Shown one piece after another: positions 1 to 11,233 of a stretch of 56,647 nucleotides of DNA; positions within the stretch are counted from its first letter, which is position 1; every line of letters starts with the position of its first letter. Under the pieces are notes generated by a model. It was not told where the DNA came from. It ran no database searches and worked only from the letters and a program-made list of their open reading frames with translations. Made by a program: the position numbers and the translations under genes. Origin of the DNA: Porodaedalea pini (Eukaryota; Basidiomycota; Agaricomycetes; Hymenochaetales; Hymenochaetaceae); the NCBI GenBank assembly GCA_002794775.1, contig NBAY01000141.1:1-56647 (forward strand). Direction: 5' to 3'.

Positions 1-240
1 TTCATGCCCTTTTCACATCCTCTTTACTGCCAAACTCATCCAAAGCTTATATGCACCTATACTGAGTTGTGCTATGTATTACTCTGGCATAAGCCAGGCC
101 AATGATTTATATATTCTGAGAGTAATTCTCAATGGACTCCTATTGGTTGATTTTCTACTGAAATTTATTTTATAATACACATGGAGAAGATAGCAGAATA
201 TTTTTCTAATTGACTTATTTTTTTCAGCATTTTTCCTAAC

Positions 241-545
241 TTTTTCATATGAGGAATATTAATGAGTTGTTTGAGCTCAGAGTATAAAATTGATTGTAGA
301 TGATTTGCATGCTGCTGCTTTGGAGTTACCACTTTTAGCCATCAAAATTTTGGGAGAAGAGCATGATTTAATTAAATTATTTTATTTTTTTATGATTTTT
401 TTCATAGGGGAAATGAGTTGATTGAGCCTACAGAGCGGTGTGCTCACGGATGTGTGCCCATGTGCAAACATCATGTGATGATCTGCATGTTGCCGCTTTG
501 AGCCATCAAATTTTTCGGAGCTGGCCGGAGCAGGAGCATGTGTGT
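241..545. repeat. Imperfect direct duplication, ~120-150 bp units
   Basis: Two blocks, about 261-366 and 411-540, share the order AATGAGTTG..TTGAGC, GATGAT.TGCATG.TGC.GCTTTG, GCCATCAAA.TTTT and GAGCATG. The second copy holds extra GC-richer sequence. No coding frame is supported. The rest of 1-1000 shows nothing I can name. Confidence 0.5.
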
Positions 546-1003
546 GACAACTAAAGAAGGAAAAAGGAAGCATCAAAACATTGAAAGTCCGAATTTAGTC
601 AGCTTGTGGCTATGTGAAAGTAGGGGGTTGCATTTAATAATAAGGATCACACATTATTTTTGTTGCCAAACAGGCCCTTAAGATCTGACTCGACCTTCCT
701 ATTGATATACCGCTCGTGTTTTTCTTAGTGTTGAGCAGCCTTTCCTTGAATTGAACCTTAGGTAAGGGGCATGGGTTACGGCTGACATCACTATTCATGC
801 TGCCTTTCGAGTCCTCGAGACAAGCATGCCAGTGGTTAGTACCAGAGAGCGAAATCACCATTTGCGGTGAGCAACCCAAAAAGACCCGGCTGTGTTCGAC
901 ACGACCGTCTTTTTGGCTGATGTAACACTGCAGGTCAGTGCATTGAAAACTACCGAGGCCTTTGAAATCGATGGCTGTGAAGAAAAAGTTTACTATTATG
1001 TAT

Positions 1004-1210
1004 TCATAAAACTTGTAAATAAGTATAAGAAGATGAATCCAAATATGTAGTTATGTAGTGTGTTTCTCACGATTGGGCATACAAGCCACCTTGTTTATAT
1101 CACGTGAGTTAATCACGAAACCTCTTTGAACTTGTAGCCACGATACATATCTCCTTGTCCAGGCTCTCCACTTTCTAGCTCGGACTCGGTAACTGACTAC
1201 ATCCTAGACG
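1004..1210 (+). promoter_or_regulatory. Conserved upstream region of the repeated gene family
   Basis: This stretch is almost co-linear with 3488-3692, upstream of copy 2, and more loosely with about 35965-36079, upstream of copy 3. The conserved blocks include the GTTTATA(T/C) stretch, CATATCTCCTT and CCACTTTCT(A/G)GCTCG before the ATG. Similarity that reaches upstream of the ATG shows the duplicated unit included the 5' flank. That it is the promoter and leader is inference; I cannot define a TATA box or start site. Confidence 0.45.
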
Positions 1211-3195
1211 ATGTCGCACCCTCCTTCTCTTCCGGATCCTACGGAGATGGATATTAACGAAGACGAATCGGCGCAGCCTCAGCGGTGAGTCGCTTACTCT
1301 CGGTTGAGCAGAATTATCCTGATCGTGATCGCAAGGCCGCCTAGCATAGGGAGACGAGGATTACCACAGTGGGTTGTTGCCATGTACACGCACACACCTG
1401 CTATTAAGCTAATGCAACGTCGCTCAAAAGAATCCCTGAAAGGTACGTCCTTGGACGTCTCTTACCAGTTATCATTAATAACTTGGCTGCAGTTTAGCGG
1501 TATCGCACGTGTCACCGCTGCCTCTATTGACCCGTTCAAGTAGCAAAACTGCTCCCTCCGTTAATGATGCGTTCGTAAATATGGTCGTTCCGTAAATATA
1601 TTTTACTAATTCTATCTTAACATGTATCAGCCGTTCAGAATCCGGCAATACCTCGGCTTCTGCGTAAGTATGTCGCATAAAGCCAGTGTACAGTCCTGCT
1701 CACCATTTTAAGCAGACTTGCAAGGTCTCGAACGCAGTGGACTGACTGGGCGAAGAAAAACAACATTCTACTCAATTATGACATTTACGAGATCGGTATT
1801 TTTGCGACTGGGCTCAGGTACCCTCGCATTGTCAAAGACGAGAAGGTGTGGCCACCTCTGCCTTCTCTAGTGTACTCATTCGAACCTTTCTTGAAGGTTG
1901 TTAAGTCACTGTCCTTTCTTGAGAATGATAAGGTGCGAAGATAATTCGCGTATATTGGCAGCTGTTAAATGTCTCGTCAGCTCGACAGAATGAAACCAAG
2001 CATTGAAAGCACCTTGACGTATGAAGTCTGGGTCAGCACCTTGAAGGAAGACAAACTCGAAACGGATGACCCTTTTCAGTTCGAGACGTGGCATCATGCT
2101 TTATTTCTTTTCTGGAATTCACATTCGACTGCCAACGCAAGATCGGCTAACGAGTCGGGGAGGAGAAAGGGTGTCGATTGTATGATTGAGCTGGCGTTCG
2201 AACTACGCTCTGGAGCGAAGCACTTCTTTCGGTAAGATTATCGGCTTCTTTCTTCCGGAAACACTGTACTCACGCTTCTAAGCACTGAGGAAGAGCTAGC
2301 TTTACCTGCTTCCCCTTGGACCGCAAAAGCCGATGCTATCACTGCGATAACTCTGCCTTTTGACTGGACTCGGTTCTTGCGACTGCAAACCAATTCTCAT
2401 GTTTTCGCGTCCTCCAATAATCTGGAAGCAGCGCTTTCTGTGCCCACTTTCATTTTCGAAGCGAAGCAAATGGATAGAGATAGTAGCACTCGCCAGCTCG
2501 CCTTGGACTTCTGCTCCGTTCAGCATCAACGTCGGGCGTTAGGTTTCAGAGACGGACCCGTTTTTGGTGCGACTCTGGTCGGCTCAGTTTTCACAATATA
2601 TGTTTCAGAGTGGGATCAAGACAGAATCGTAAGTCAATTCCATGCTGCTTTTGTCACTCTGTTGAATTCTTCCGGAAAGGCTGTGAACCCTACTGGCTAC
2701 GCCTACGATCTCAGCCTTTTCCCGCGTTTCGTAGAGTGCTATTTCGACCTCTGCAAACTTGCGGTATACTTATTGCAGGAGGTTGAAAACGAGTTCGAGC
2801 GATGGAAGACTGATAGTGGGAGAAAGGAGCTCGAACAGAAGAACCGTGATGCATCTGCTAGACCCTGGAGACAGGAAGACCGTCCGAGAACTCGATCGGA
2901 GAATGCTAAGAAACGGCAACGTGGTGGTCAGGGTGGTGCGCAGGATGAGTGGGAATCGCGCGAGTCTCCAGAGCAGCAACAGCGTTACGAAAGGGACCCA
3001 GAAATCGTGTCCATGGTATCGAGCATCGAGAATGGAGATCCTGAACCAATTGGGGGCTATCCGCTGATTATGAAGCGCGTTATTGCCCATGACATCTACT
3101 ACAAGAAACACCCGGATGCGACAGCTACCCCGGTTGTGAAAGATATCCAAGGATGGACCCGACGGTCTTCTGACGGCCGTCTTGATGTGATATGA
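1211..3195 (+). CDS. Family copy 1, intact; possible PD-(D/E)XK-type nuclease, function unknown
   Basis: I do not recognise this gene by name. A consistent model is join(1211..1284, 1336..1368, 1431..1442, 1493..1591, 1631..1663, 1716..1845, 1897..1932, 1981..2231, 2283..3195), giving about 526 aa. All introns are GT-AG, mostly 48-62 nt (the fourth is 39 nt), and the phases agree with the three other copies. A 27-nt first intron ending at 1311 keeps frame too but seems too short. Exon 8 has the conserved core GRRKGVDCMIELAFELRSGA. The last exon has KADAITAI (D near residue 240) and then TFIFEAKQ (E-x-K near 282-284). That spacing and the hydrophobic lead-in resemble a PD-(D/E)XK nuclease core, which is inference only. 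A charged Arg/Glu/Gln-rich stretch near residues 390-450 looks disordered. The frame is free of stops and CpG-rich, unlike the other copies. Confidence 0.7.
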
Positions 3196-3487
3196 TTAGC
3201 GCAGAGCGCAGTTGATGACTCTGGCTTTGTTTACATCGCAAGCTGCTGCTTCGATACTCTGCGCTGTTTGCTTTATTGTAGCAACTTTGTTGTCCGCATG
3301 ATCTATTCCACTTTCACGAAGCCGTTCGGTAGTTCATTGGCTACGTTGTTGCAGACATTATATAATCAATAACGATCGACGCAGCCACTGAAAGTGAATC
3401 ATGTCCTCTCTTCTTACTATCTGCGTCTCCGAACTTGTCCCAAACCATGCCCTTCTTTCTTCCTCAACAAGTAGATAGAAGTTTTAC
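3196..3487. other. Spacer between copies 1 and 2
   Basis: This is the 3' flank of copy 1. Part of it (3196-3350) resembles 25330-25464, the 3' flank of copy 2, so the duplication unit extended past the stop codon. I see no gene in it. Confidence 0.5.
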
Positions 3488-3692
3488 CAACACTACATAG
3501 TACTCATGAATATAAGAATGAATCCAAATACGTAGCATATTTCTCACGAAGGGCATGTACAGCCACATTGTTTATACCATGTGAGCTAATCACAAACCTC
3601 TTTGAATTCGTAGCTAATATACATATCTCCTTCAAGTTGTCTGGTCCTTCCACTTTCTGGCTCGACCCTAGTATCTGACTGCATCCTAGATG

Positions 3693-4935
3693 ATGTCTCA
3701 CCCTCCTTCTCTTCTGGATCCTATGGAGCTGGATACTAACAAAAATGAGTTGGCATAGCCTCAACAGTGAGTCACTTACTCTCAACTGAGCAGAATTATC
3801 CTGATCGTGATTGCAAGACCACCTAGTGCAGGGATGCAAGCAGGACTACCACAGTGAGTTGTTTTTTAATGTGCATATGTATGTCTGCTACTAAGCTAAT
3901 GCAATCTGCTTAAAAGAATTCCTGAGAGGTGTGTCCTAGGCACCTCTTATATATTATCATTAATAACTCAGCTGCAGTCTGGTGGTCTCACATGTATCAC
4001 TGGTGCCTGCTTTAACTCATTCAAATAGCAACTTCAGCTCTGCCACTTACAATGCATTTGTGATTATGAGTCCCCAGTCTATTCTGTCCTAATAGCTCTA
4101 TATTGTTAGCCCATTAGAGTCTAGCCAAACCTCAGCTTCTGGGTGAGTGCATTTCAGTAAACTTGAGTATAGGTTTATTTATCTAGCTAAATAGACTTGC
4201 AAAGGAGTCCAAAACAAAGTAGACAGATTAGGAAGAACATAATAAATGTAGCCTCAATGATGGCATCTATAACATCCAAGAACTCAACACTTTCATGGGT
4301 GAGCTCAAGTACCCACACATTATAAAGGACAAGAAGGTGCAATCACACCCATCATATTGGTACATCTATTTCAAGCTTTTCTCAGATTGTCAACTCATTG
4401 TCCTGTCTTGAGAATAATAAGGTGCAAAAACAGTTTTCATATCTTTTCATTTGTTGAATCCTTTAGATTGAAAGAATGAAGCTCAACACCAAAATTTTTA
4501 TAAAGTATGTATCCTGGGTGACTGCCTTGAAGGGAGAGAATCTCAAGAGGGATGACCCTTTTCAGTTTGAGACTTGGCATCATGCTTTATTTTGGGATTG
4601 GGACTCCCATTTGAGCACCAATGTGAAGTTCGCAAATGAATATGAGAGGCACAAGGGCATTGATTGCATGATTGAGTTGACATTTAGACTATGCTCCAGA
4701 GCCAAGCACACCTACCAGTAAGATATCAATATTCATTCCAAGTGTGCCATACTAACACATCTTAAAACACAGATGAAGAGTTGGCTTTGCCTGGTTCTCC
4801 TTGGATGGCTAAAGCAGATGCCATTATAATGATGGACTTACCTTTTGATTGGGCTGATTTTTTACAGAGTTTGCCTAATTCACATGTCTTCACATCAATA
4901 CAAGCACTGCTCTCTGTGATAACTTTCCTTTTTAG
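3693..4935 (+). pseudogene. Family copy 2, 5' part (exons 1 to early 9), decayed
   Basis: It aligns exon by exon with copy 1 from the ATG onward. The second-last codon of exon 1 before the first intron has become TAG (CAG to TAG), and more stops follow. Exon 8 (about 4476-4720) is still open and holds KGIDCMIELTFRLCSRAKH; exon 9 starts near 4772. Nearly every CpG in copy 1 is TpG or CpA here, so the copy is older or was methylated. The sequence breaks at GATAACTTTCCTTTTTAG, where a LINE fragment was inserted. Function is as for copy 1, but this copy is dead. Confidence 0.8.
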
Positions 4936-6336
4936 AACTCTTGGAACATTAAAAATCATAACATGTTAAGAACACAAATTGAAATCTTAGCATTTTGCAC
5001 CATACTTGAGAACACAAGTGATAACTTAACAGTGATCTCAAGCCAAGAACAAATCATTCATAATATAATAACCAAAATTCCAGAGTGGGAAAATAGTAGT
5101 TATCTTAATATAGAACATGCAAAGGAATGGAAAGCTCTAGTATATCTGCTACAACAAAGAGCAGGCACAGCCTCATTTAGACTCATCAACAATAAAAGAG
5201 ACTATAGAGAGCAAAATGAAGCTGATGACCTTGCAAAAAGGGTAAAAACAAATGATAGTCCCAAGGAAATCAACATAACTATTCCAAAGGAATTTAAATT
5301 GGATGGTGTCAAACTACAAATCTTAACTCAGAAAACAGCATATGCATACATCATAAAAGCTAGAAATATAATCCCTGGAAACCAATCAGGATCAACAGCA
5401 GGACACCTTGAAGATGCCTAAGATCAAACAGAAGAGATAACTGGACACAGACCAAGACCAAAATCAATATGGCTTGGACTAATCTCAGACCCTATAAGAC
5501 ACAAAATTGGAGATTTCATATGGAAAATCCTATATGATCAGCTTAAGATTGGGCCTTTCTTTAACAAAATACCTACTCTTAAACACTTAGCTTGCTGTAA
5601 GTGTAGAGACATTAAACACATAGAACATTTGTTACTTCATTGTCAAGAACCTCTAGTACAAGAGACTTGGAAAAAAGTAAAACAAACATGGAGTAAATTC
5701 ACAGATGCACCATGGATTGAGCTAACAATAGGCATCATAAGAGCAATAGGAGACTCTAGATATCCAGTAAACAATACAAGCACACATAAGAAGTCACACT
5801 CATTAAGATATAAAATTTTTATTACAGAAACTATATATAACATATAGCTCTTGAGAAACAGAAGAGTCTTTGATGAAATTGAACTCACAAAGACAGAACT
5901 ATATAAACAATGGATAAAAACCTTGGCTGAAAGGATAAAAATAGACTATGAGTCAATACATGTCACTGAAATTGAGAAACAAGGCAAACTAAAAGAAACT
6001 TTCACTAACATATGGTGTAAGGAAAAAGAACACATCACTCTCCCAAAGGAAGGAGGGACTCTAGAAATAAACCTATAAATGCAATATAATGGTTTAAGAG
6101 TGTATGTTCCCAAAGTAATGAACCTTATGCTGAGTCCTGCTGACAACAGGGTGATCAAAAAGACTAGTAGTGAGCTAGTAAGAAGTCAGAATTAAGGATT
6201 ATAATCTCCTGGAAGTGAGTTAAGTCAAAAACTCCCACTGGATGATCCCCTTAAGACTTTGACAGTAGTGGTATTTGAGTTCAACTCCTGACATTGGTTG
6301 TGCTCACGGTTGAGTATACCTCTTGTACACAGCTAA
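4936..6336 (+). mobile_element. 5'-truncated LINE (non-LTR retrotransposon) insertion
   Basis: The segment is flanked by GATAACTTTCCTTTTTAG (4918-4935) and GATAACTTTCCTTTAG (6337-6352), read as a ~16-bp target-site duplication. Copy 2 resumes directly after it. Only the 3' part of a LINE is present, which is usual for incomplete target-primed reverse transcription. The 3' tail (6080-6336) is non-coding, and I do not see a clear poly(A). Confidence 0.75.
4963..6078 (+). pseudogene. LINE ORF2 C-terminal fragment (RNase H-like region and zinc-binding tail)
   Basis: One reading frame runs through 4963-5421, 5422-5847 and 5851-6078 with in-frame stops at about 5419 (TAA) and 5845 (TAG). The middle part has IGDFIWKILYDQLKIG followed by CCKCRDIKHIEHLLLHCQ. 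That is the Cys/His arrangement of the zf-RVT domain found at the C terminus of fungal LINE polymerases, including the HLLLHC motif. The reverse-transcriptase palm is missing. The Lys/Glu-rich C-terminal part has no further motif I recognise. It is a dead fragment with AT-rich codon use. Confidence 0.7.
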
Positions 6337-6489
6337 GATAACTTTCCTTTAGCAAAGCAGATGGATGCTATGCCCAGTACCCACCAGCTTACTCTGAACT
6401 TTTGCTCCACTCAATACTAATGTTAGGCATTTGGCTTTAAGGATGGACCAATTTTTGATGCAACTCTAGTTGGTCCCATTTTAATGATT
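6337..6489 (+). pseudogene. Family copy 2, exon 9 middle fragment
   Basis: After the LINE, copy 2 resumes with the equivalent of copy 1 codons for EAKQMDRDSS through FGATLVGS. Stops are present (for example the QYxC region). It is cut at about 6489 by an LTR-like repeat. About 130 bp of the gene present in copy 1 are missing across that insertion. Confidence 0.75.
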
Positions 6490-7582
6490 CCAACATGCTT
6501 AAGCACCTTCTTAGTAGGTAGTGAACATGTGACTTGGTGGACATAGGCAGGTACAATAACTCTGTTGGGTATGTCAGGCACTCAAAGCCTTAGAATACCA
6601 ATTTCAAACATATGCAGTGAATTGAAAACACTGTTCAGGTAGTCAGAGAAGCTTGATAGGACTAGGTAGAGATGATCTAAAGGTGCAGATGACTTATGGG
6701 ACTTGAAATATGTACTGTGGAGCGAACTGGGGGTATATTCCCTCTACAGAATGAGTACAAAGGTATGCACTATTTATACTATAGGCAAAACAAGCTTGGT
6801 ACCAAAGTCAAGCATACATATGGAGGTAGAGGAGTGTGTGCAGTGTGTGTTCAAGTCAGAATAGTCATGTGTTAGGGATAGAATGACTCGAGAACATGAT
6901 AAATCATGAACTTGAAGGGAAATAATAGTTCAACATCAATAAAAAGACTAATGAAAACTAAGAAACTTATCATGCATGCTCTAAACAACTCCATTTGAAC
7001 ATCCCCAAGGGTGTGATGGCAACACATGCACATCATAGGAGTGATAGATGATGATAAATAATGCTTGAACTGCATGGAGAATGCAGGGAATGATGGAATC
7101 TGGTTGTTCAAGCATGATATATTGAGTGTTGATGGCCCAAGGCCTGTTCAAGTGACCCATGCTTGAATCCAATGCTTTCCCTGACCCCAATTGCATGATC
7201 TGGCTGTGTTACAAGTGTTCAAATGAGTGAATGTAAAGTGGAAAGAGTGCTTGAGCACATATATAGTGGGATATGGACTGAATATAAAGGGAATGAAGTG
7301 TTCAAGTGTGAATAGGAAGTGGTATAAGCATCTAAATGGGTGTATGAAGGTATTTGAATGTATTTCTGAGGCTACTAAGAGATAATATGAAAGATTTGAA
7401 GGTATACTGACACTTGAATGAGTGAGTATAACTCTTTGAGCATACAGAATGTAAAGTATAAGATAGGAATTAATAAACAAAGTGCTCAACTGTATTTATG
7501 GGGTTTGTGTCTGTATATTATAATAAATAAAGTGGGTGGTATGCTGAGATGGCTGATGCCTAAGTGTGAATTGAGCACTACA
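6490..7582 (-). mobile_element. LTR-like repeat LTR-C, truncated copy 3
   Basis: It is the reverse complement of the repeats at 28604-30056 and 33135-34587. The TGTAG end lies at 7582. It carries the TATAAATAGTGCA-type promoter block (reverse strand, near 6770), but lacks the last ~350 bp of the family. No convincing coding sequence is present. The bordering gene has lost sequence, so the insertion or a later deletion was not clean. Confidence 0.7.
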
Positions 7583-7914
7583 CTGGCTCTCATGAGGTGC
7601 TACTTCTTCCTGTGCAAACTCACAGAATACATATCTTAGAAGGTTGAGAAGGAGCTCAAGAGATGGAAAACTGACAGTGGCAAAAAGAAGCTTGAGGAAT
7701 AGAACTGTAAAGCATCTGCTAGGCCCTGATGGCTGAAAGATCATCCTAACCTCCCCTCAGATGTTTCAAAGAAACACTTGCATACTAGTGAATGTAGTGT
7801 GCAGGAGTCTAGTGAGTGAAAATCACTGGATGAAAATGACCTGGAAATTGCATCCATAGTGTCAAGCATTGAGAATGGAGATCCTGTACCAATCGGGGGC
7901 TATCTGCTGATTAA
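7583..7914 (+). pseudogene. Family copy 2, exon 9 later fragment
   Basis: It matches copy 1 from the region of VECYFDLCKLAVYL to IGGYPLI, in broken frames. The conserved SSIENGDPxPIGGY block is readable at about 7862-7905. It ends at a TA where element A starts. Confidence 0.8.
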
Positions 7915-8452
7915 TACTGCCCTTTTCAGAAGTATTGTCACACATTGAATTCATGTGGTTTTGATGTGTCTTGCAGCATAACTGCAGAAATTCAAGTAAA
8001 TGATGATTTACTGTGTCAATTCCTCATGATATATATTCATTAAGCACTCAAAAAAACATACTTGCTCATCCAAATCCAAATCTGTAAAAATATCCAAGGT
8101 TAGATGAATTTGTTTGTCAAAATAAGTCAAACAATGTTGACCAGCCCTGTTTCAACACCTCATCCTCACTATATGTAAAAATCATACCCCTTTCCTCTCA
8201 TACTGTAATTTTTTTTTTCTCCACCTGTAAATTAGGTTTACATGTATGGCAATCCAGTGCATAAGTTTAGTGTCATTCTGTGCACTATACATGGTGTAAT
8301 GGGGATGTTTCTGTTCTTTGGACACCTGCTCTCACCTGGGTTTGGACAGTCCATTTCATACAGCTCTGCCAATTTGACAGGTAAAAATACAAGACTTCTT
8401 GCATTATATAGACAATCCTATCTACTACAGCCTGGGTTATTTGGGGGCTCCT
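7915..8452 (+). repeat. Element A left arm, outer part
   Basis: Inverted copy of 23689-24226. It contains the terminal TACTGCCC motif, an AT-rich subterminal region with CATTAAGCACTCAAAAAA, and the start of an unassigned open stretch (8242 onward) that also exists in the other arm. The last five bases, CTCCT, are the Gypsy-1 target duplication. Confidence 0.8.
8448..8452. repeat. Target-site duplication of Gypsy-1, left copy
   Basis: CTCCT here is repeated at 15186-15190 on the far side of Gypsy-1. The intact right arm of element A carries the uninterrupted site (near 23694, reverse strand). Confidence 0.85.
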
Positions 8453-8895
8453 TGTTAGGTGGGAGTCCGGGAGATGACTCAGACTGGGCAGGCCTCAGCT
8501 GACTGTCGTCTGGGACGTGCTATACTCAAGCGGGAACTCGGGACACATTGTACTCAGGCTAGGTCGTCATGGAGGTAAGAGGATTAATACAATATACTCT
8601 ACTACAGGAGGGGGGATGCAGTCTCACCTAGGTCATCATGGAGGTAAGAGGAAAAGCAGAACAGGTGTTCAGATGCGATTCCTCTTCCTTATATACAGTG
8701 ATTACCTTGTGAGAACCGGTTGCCCCATTATTTAGGATTACATAAAAGGAGTGGAATGGAACAAATGAAGGTCATGTGTCAAGGAGTGTGGGAAGTGATT
8801 GGAAAGATGGTCAAATATAATGAAAAGGAGTGGTTAAGGGAAAAGAAAATGATAAAAGGAAAATAAAAGAAAAGGTGAATGTTTGAGTCCTGACA
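8453..8895 (-). repeat. Gypsy-1 3' LTR (443 bp)
   Basis: It begins TGTCAGGACTC (reverse strand, at 8895) and ends CCTAACA at 8453. It is nearly identical to 14743-15185. It holds two internal AGGTCRTCATGGAGGTAAGAGG units ~72 bp apart. Confidence 0.9.
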
Positions 8896-8924
8896 TTACT
8901 CCCCCTTCAAGATTGAGTGTCCCG

Positions 8925-9239
8925 ACCAACCAAGATCGTGGTCATCTGGCTCGGTATTTACAAAGAGTGGGCAGAGTTGTTGGCGAGGGATGTTGAGTTT
9001 TTGAGGAGCGCCAGGATGTTTTCGATAGAACTCAGCAATTGCCTCCTTTGCATTCTTGCCAAAGTCTGTCTCAGGCTGCCAAGTCGGTTCATTGTATTTG
9101 ACCCTCTTGATGAGGTACTGTAGTTTTCCTCGGTGCAGGCATGAGTCGATGACCTCCTTGACCTCATATTCCTCCTCATTGTCGATGATGTCCGGCGGTG
9201 GCAGTGGCAGCTATCTCTGGCTTTCAAAGGATGGTTCAA
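8925..9239 (-). pseudogene. Gypsy-1 chromodomain
   Basis: The C-terminal end of Pol reads PDIIDNEEEYEVKEVIDS, then GKLQYLIK, and W.PE.DF..NAKEAIAEFY. This is the aromatic and acidic pattern of a chromodomain, which in chromoviruses binds modified histones and steers integration. The frame shifts in places. It ends just before the polypurine tract. Confidence 0.75.
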
Positions 9240-10062
9240 CCACAGGTTTCAACAGGGCTTCATTGAAGACCGGGTGGACTTTCTTCCATTGCTTTGGGAG
9301 CTTGAGCTTGTATGTGCTCGCTTCTACCTTGTCGACGATGTCAAAGGGGCCATACCACTTGTCAGCAAGCTTCTTTGTTGGCGAATCTGTGCTGATGTTT
9401 CACCCATCGAGGAAGATCTTGTCTCCAGCCTTGTACTCCAGTGAAGTTCCTGCCGTCTGATCATGGTAGCACTTCATGTCCTCCACTGCCTTGACCAGAT
9501 TGTCCTTCATGACACAATGCGTCTCCTTAATGTGCTTCACAAATTGTCCCTTGGAATCTGGGAGTTTCCCGATGAGATCGACCATAATGATTTCCCAAGG
9601 ACCTTCGGGGATCGTATTTGGATGAAGTGGTCTTGATCTCGACATCCTTAGAGCCTTCATTCACTGGCAGCAATCACACCCTCAGATGTACACTCGGACA
9701 TCTGAGAACATCGAGGCCCACCAGAAGTCCTGACAGACCAACTCTACTGTCTTTGACGCTCCTGGGTGTCCAGCCAGTACTGAGTCGTGACACTCCCGCA
9801 ACACGGCCTCCTTCATTGTTGACGGCATATACACCTTTCCCTTCATCTGCCATAACCTGTCGACCTCTGTCATTCTCGTTGGCCTCTCCGACTTGTCCTG
9901 TGCCTTTTGTGCATCACCCACTTGTTCCAACACCTCATCACGTGACGTCCTTACTACCCCCCGGTTCAGCCACTTCTCCTTGATGAATACGACTCCGTTG
10001 TTGTCATCCTTGCCCTCATCGTAGCCCACCTTGCATGACAGCAGGTTCACCTTGCCCATCAT
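9240..10062 (-). pseudogene. Gypsy-1 integrase, core deleted
   Basis: The N-terminal zinc-binding HHCC module is readable: ECHDSVLAGHPGASKTVEL followed by GCDCCQ, with a stop between them. The core starts MVDLIGKLPDSKGQ and jumps directly to FVKHIKETHCVMKDNLVK. Gypsy-2 has ~460 bp more at this point, including the second catalytic Asp and the Glu region. So this integrase lost most of its catalytic core by deletion near 9546. The C-terminal part continues to the chromodomain. Confidence 0.8.
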
Positions 10063-10299
10063 CTTCCCCGACTTGTGCTTGAGGTGGAAGTCGAATTCTT
10101 CGAGTTCTGTTCACCAGTGAGCTTGACAGTAGCTCAGCTTTTGCACTGACCTGAAGTAAGTGAGGTTGGCATGGTCGGACCAGATCTCGATCTTATGACA
10201 GGCACCGAGAAGGTATTGTCTCCACTCCTTGAGTGCCAAAACAATCACGAGCATTTCCTTGTCGTAGATCTCATAGTTTTGTTCCGCAGGCAGGAGCGC
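10063..10299 (-). pseudogene. Gypsy-1 RNase H, distal half
   Basis: It continues the RNase H domain after the solo [21 protein letters not shown], then the WRQYLLGA and SDHANLTYF region. Gypsy-2 carries the same stretch at about 31560-31800, uninterrupted. Confidence 0.75.
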
Positions 10300-11233
10300 T
10301 GTAGATCCTGACTTAGGAGTGTCTGGGATCAGCGGTCCTTTTGGGGATGTGATCGCGTTGTTCTGGGAGGTTAGGGGTTGACTGCGGTGAGATCACTCGA
10401 TGTACCGGTACACATTGGTACGCTTCGGTACCCACCGGTACCCATCAATATCGAGAACCAAGGTCGGGAACTCCTGTCGGGTCTGTACTTGACCGGTATG
10501 GAGTCGGTATGCGCGGGTAATCAACACTGGTACGATGTGATCACGACGAGTGATGAGGTTCGAGTTACGGAGTAAGAGATGAGAGACGGTTTCAAGAGAT
10601 GAGACGCTAAGATGAAGATGGAACAACTATGGGTTTTACGAGAACTAAAACGGGTCGCACTCAAGTTACCCTATCTGAGGGAGACTCTGCGGTAGAACTG
10701 ACTTGTCCTCTACCTACGACATGGGGTGCATATTTATACTAAGTCCAAAGATCTATCTACAGTTAATAATTTCCATATGGGCATAATGTGCATATCAGTT
10801 GAAACATAGAGATGTCGAAAGGAAAAGTCATAGGTCCTAGAGGCGCACATAGAGAGCATAGAAATCAGAAGAACATAGGAAAAACATAAATCATAATGAA
10901 GAAAAACGTCCGCATCGCATCTGACCATACTGGTGCTCCACCAGAACTCAGATTGTCCAATCAGTATGTGGCTCCCATCATCAGACAGCAGTCCGGTACG
11001 TGTCTTGGCTGTATGCTCCATGTGACCGTGTCCCTAATCGTCCAGATAAGATCTCCGGTACATTCCAATATGCATTTGGAGGTCTCAGAACATGTTGCTG
11101 ATGCGATCGTGGGGTTCTGATTCGAAACTGGACCAATCGGATTCAGTCTGGTACTGATCGGTATGCGTCGGAACCAGTTCTTGAGTGCTTCTGGAGCGAT
11201 CGGTGGTGATGGGACGACCGGCATGGCTCTACA
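10300..11233 (-). mobile_element. Solo LTR-B copy 1 (934 bp) inside Gypsy-1
   Basis: The reverse strand begins TGTAGAGCC and ends GGATCTACA, so the ends are inverted (TGTAGA/TCTACA). The flanking four bases are GCGC at 10296-10299 and GCAC at 11234-11237 (GTGC and GCGC on the element strand), a 4-bp duplication with one CpG-type change. Removing the LTR and one copy restores RNase H co-linear with Gypsy-2. It is related to 24244-25218 and 42679-43508. TACCGGTAC-like palindromes cluster near 10395-10450. Confidence 0.8.

Noticed and set aside
634..879. 81-aa minus-strand open frame and a Harbinger-like end (GGGCCTGTTTGGC, reverse strand near 660-677)
   Set aside because: The frame has no motif and only one possible terminus is present, with no partner or transposase in the window. 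Not enough to call an element.
6230..6300. tRNA B-box-like GTTCAACTCC in the LINE tail, possibly a tRNA-derived SINE
   Set aside because: No A box at a suitable distance and no cloverleaf could be drawn.
7148..7489. 113-aa and overlapping open frames within LTR-C
   Set aside because: They are not conserved in the two longer LTR-C copies, so they are chance frames in non-coding LTR sequence.
9056..9983. Plus-strand open frames of 120-134 aa inside Gypsy-1
   Set aside because: They are antisense to the integrase and chromodomain frames, which carry recognisable motifs.
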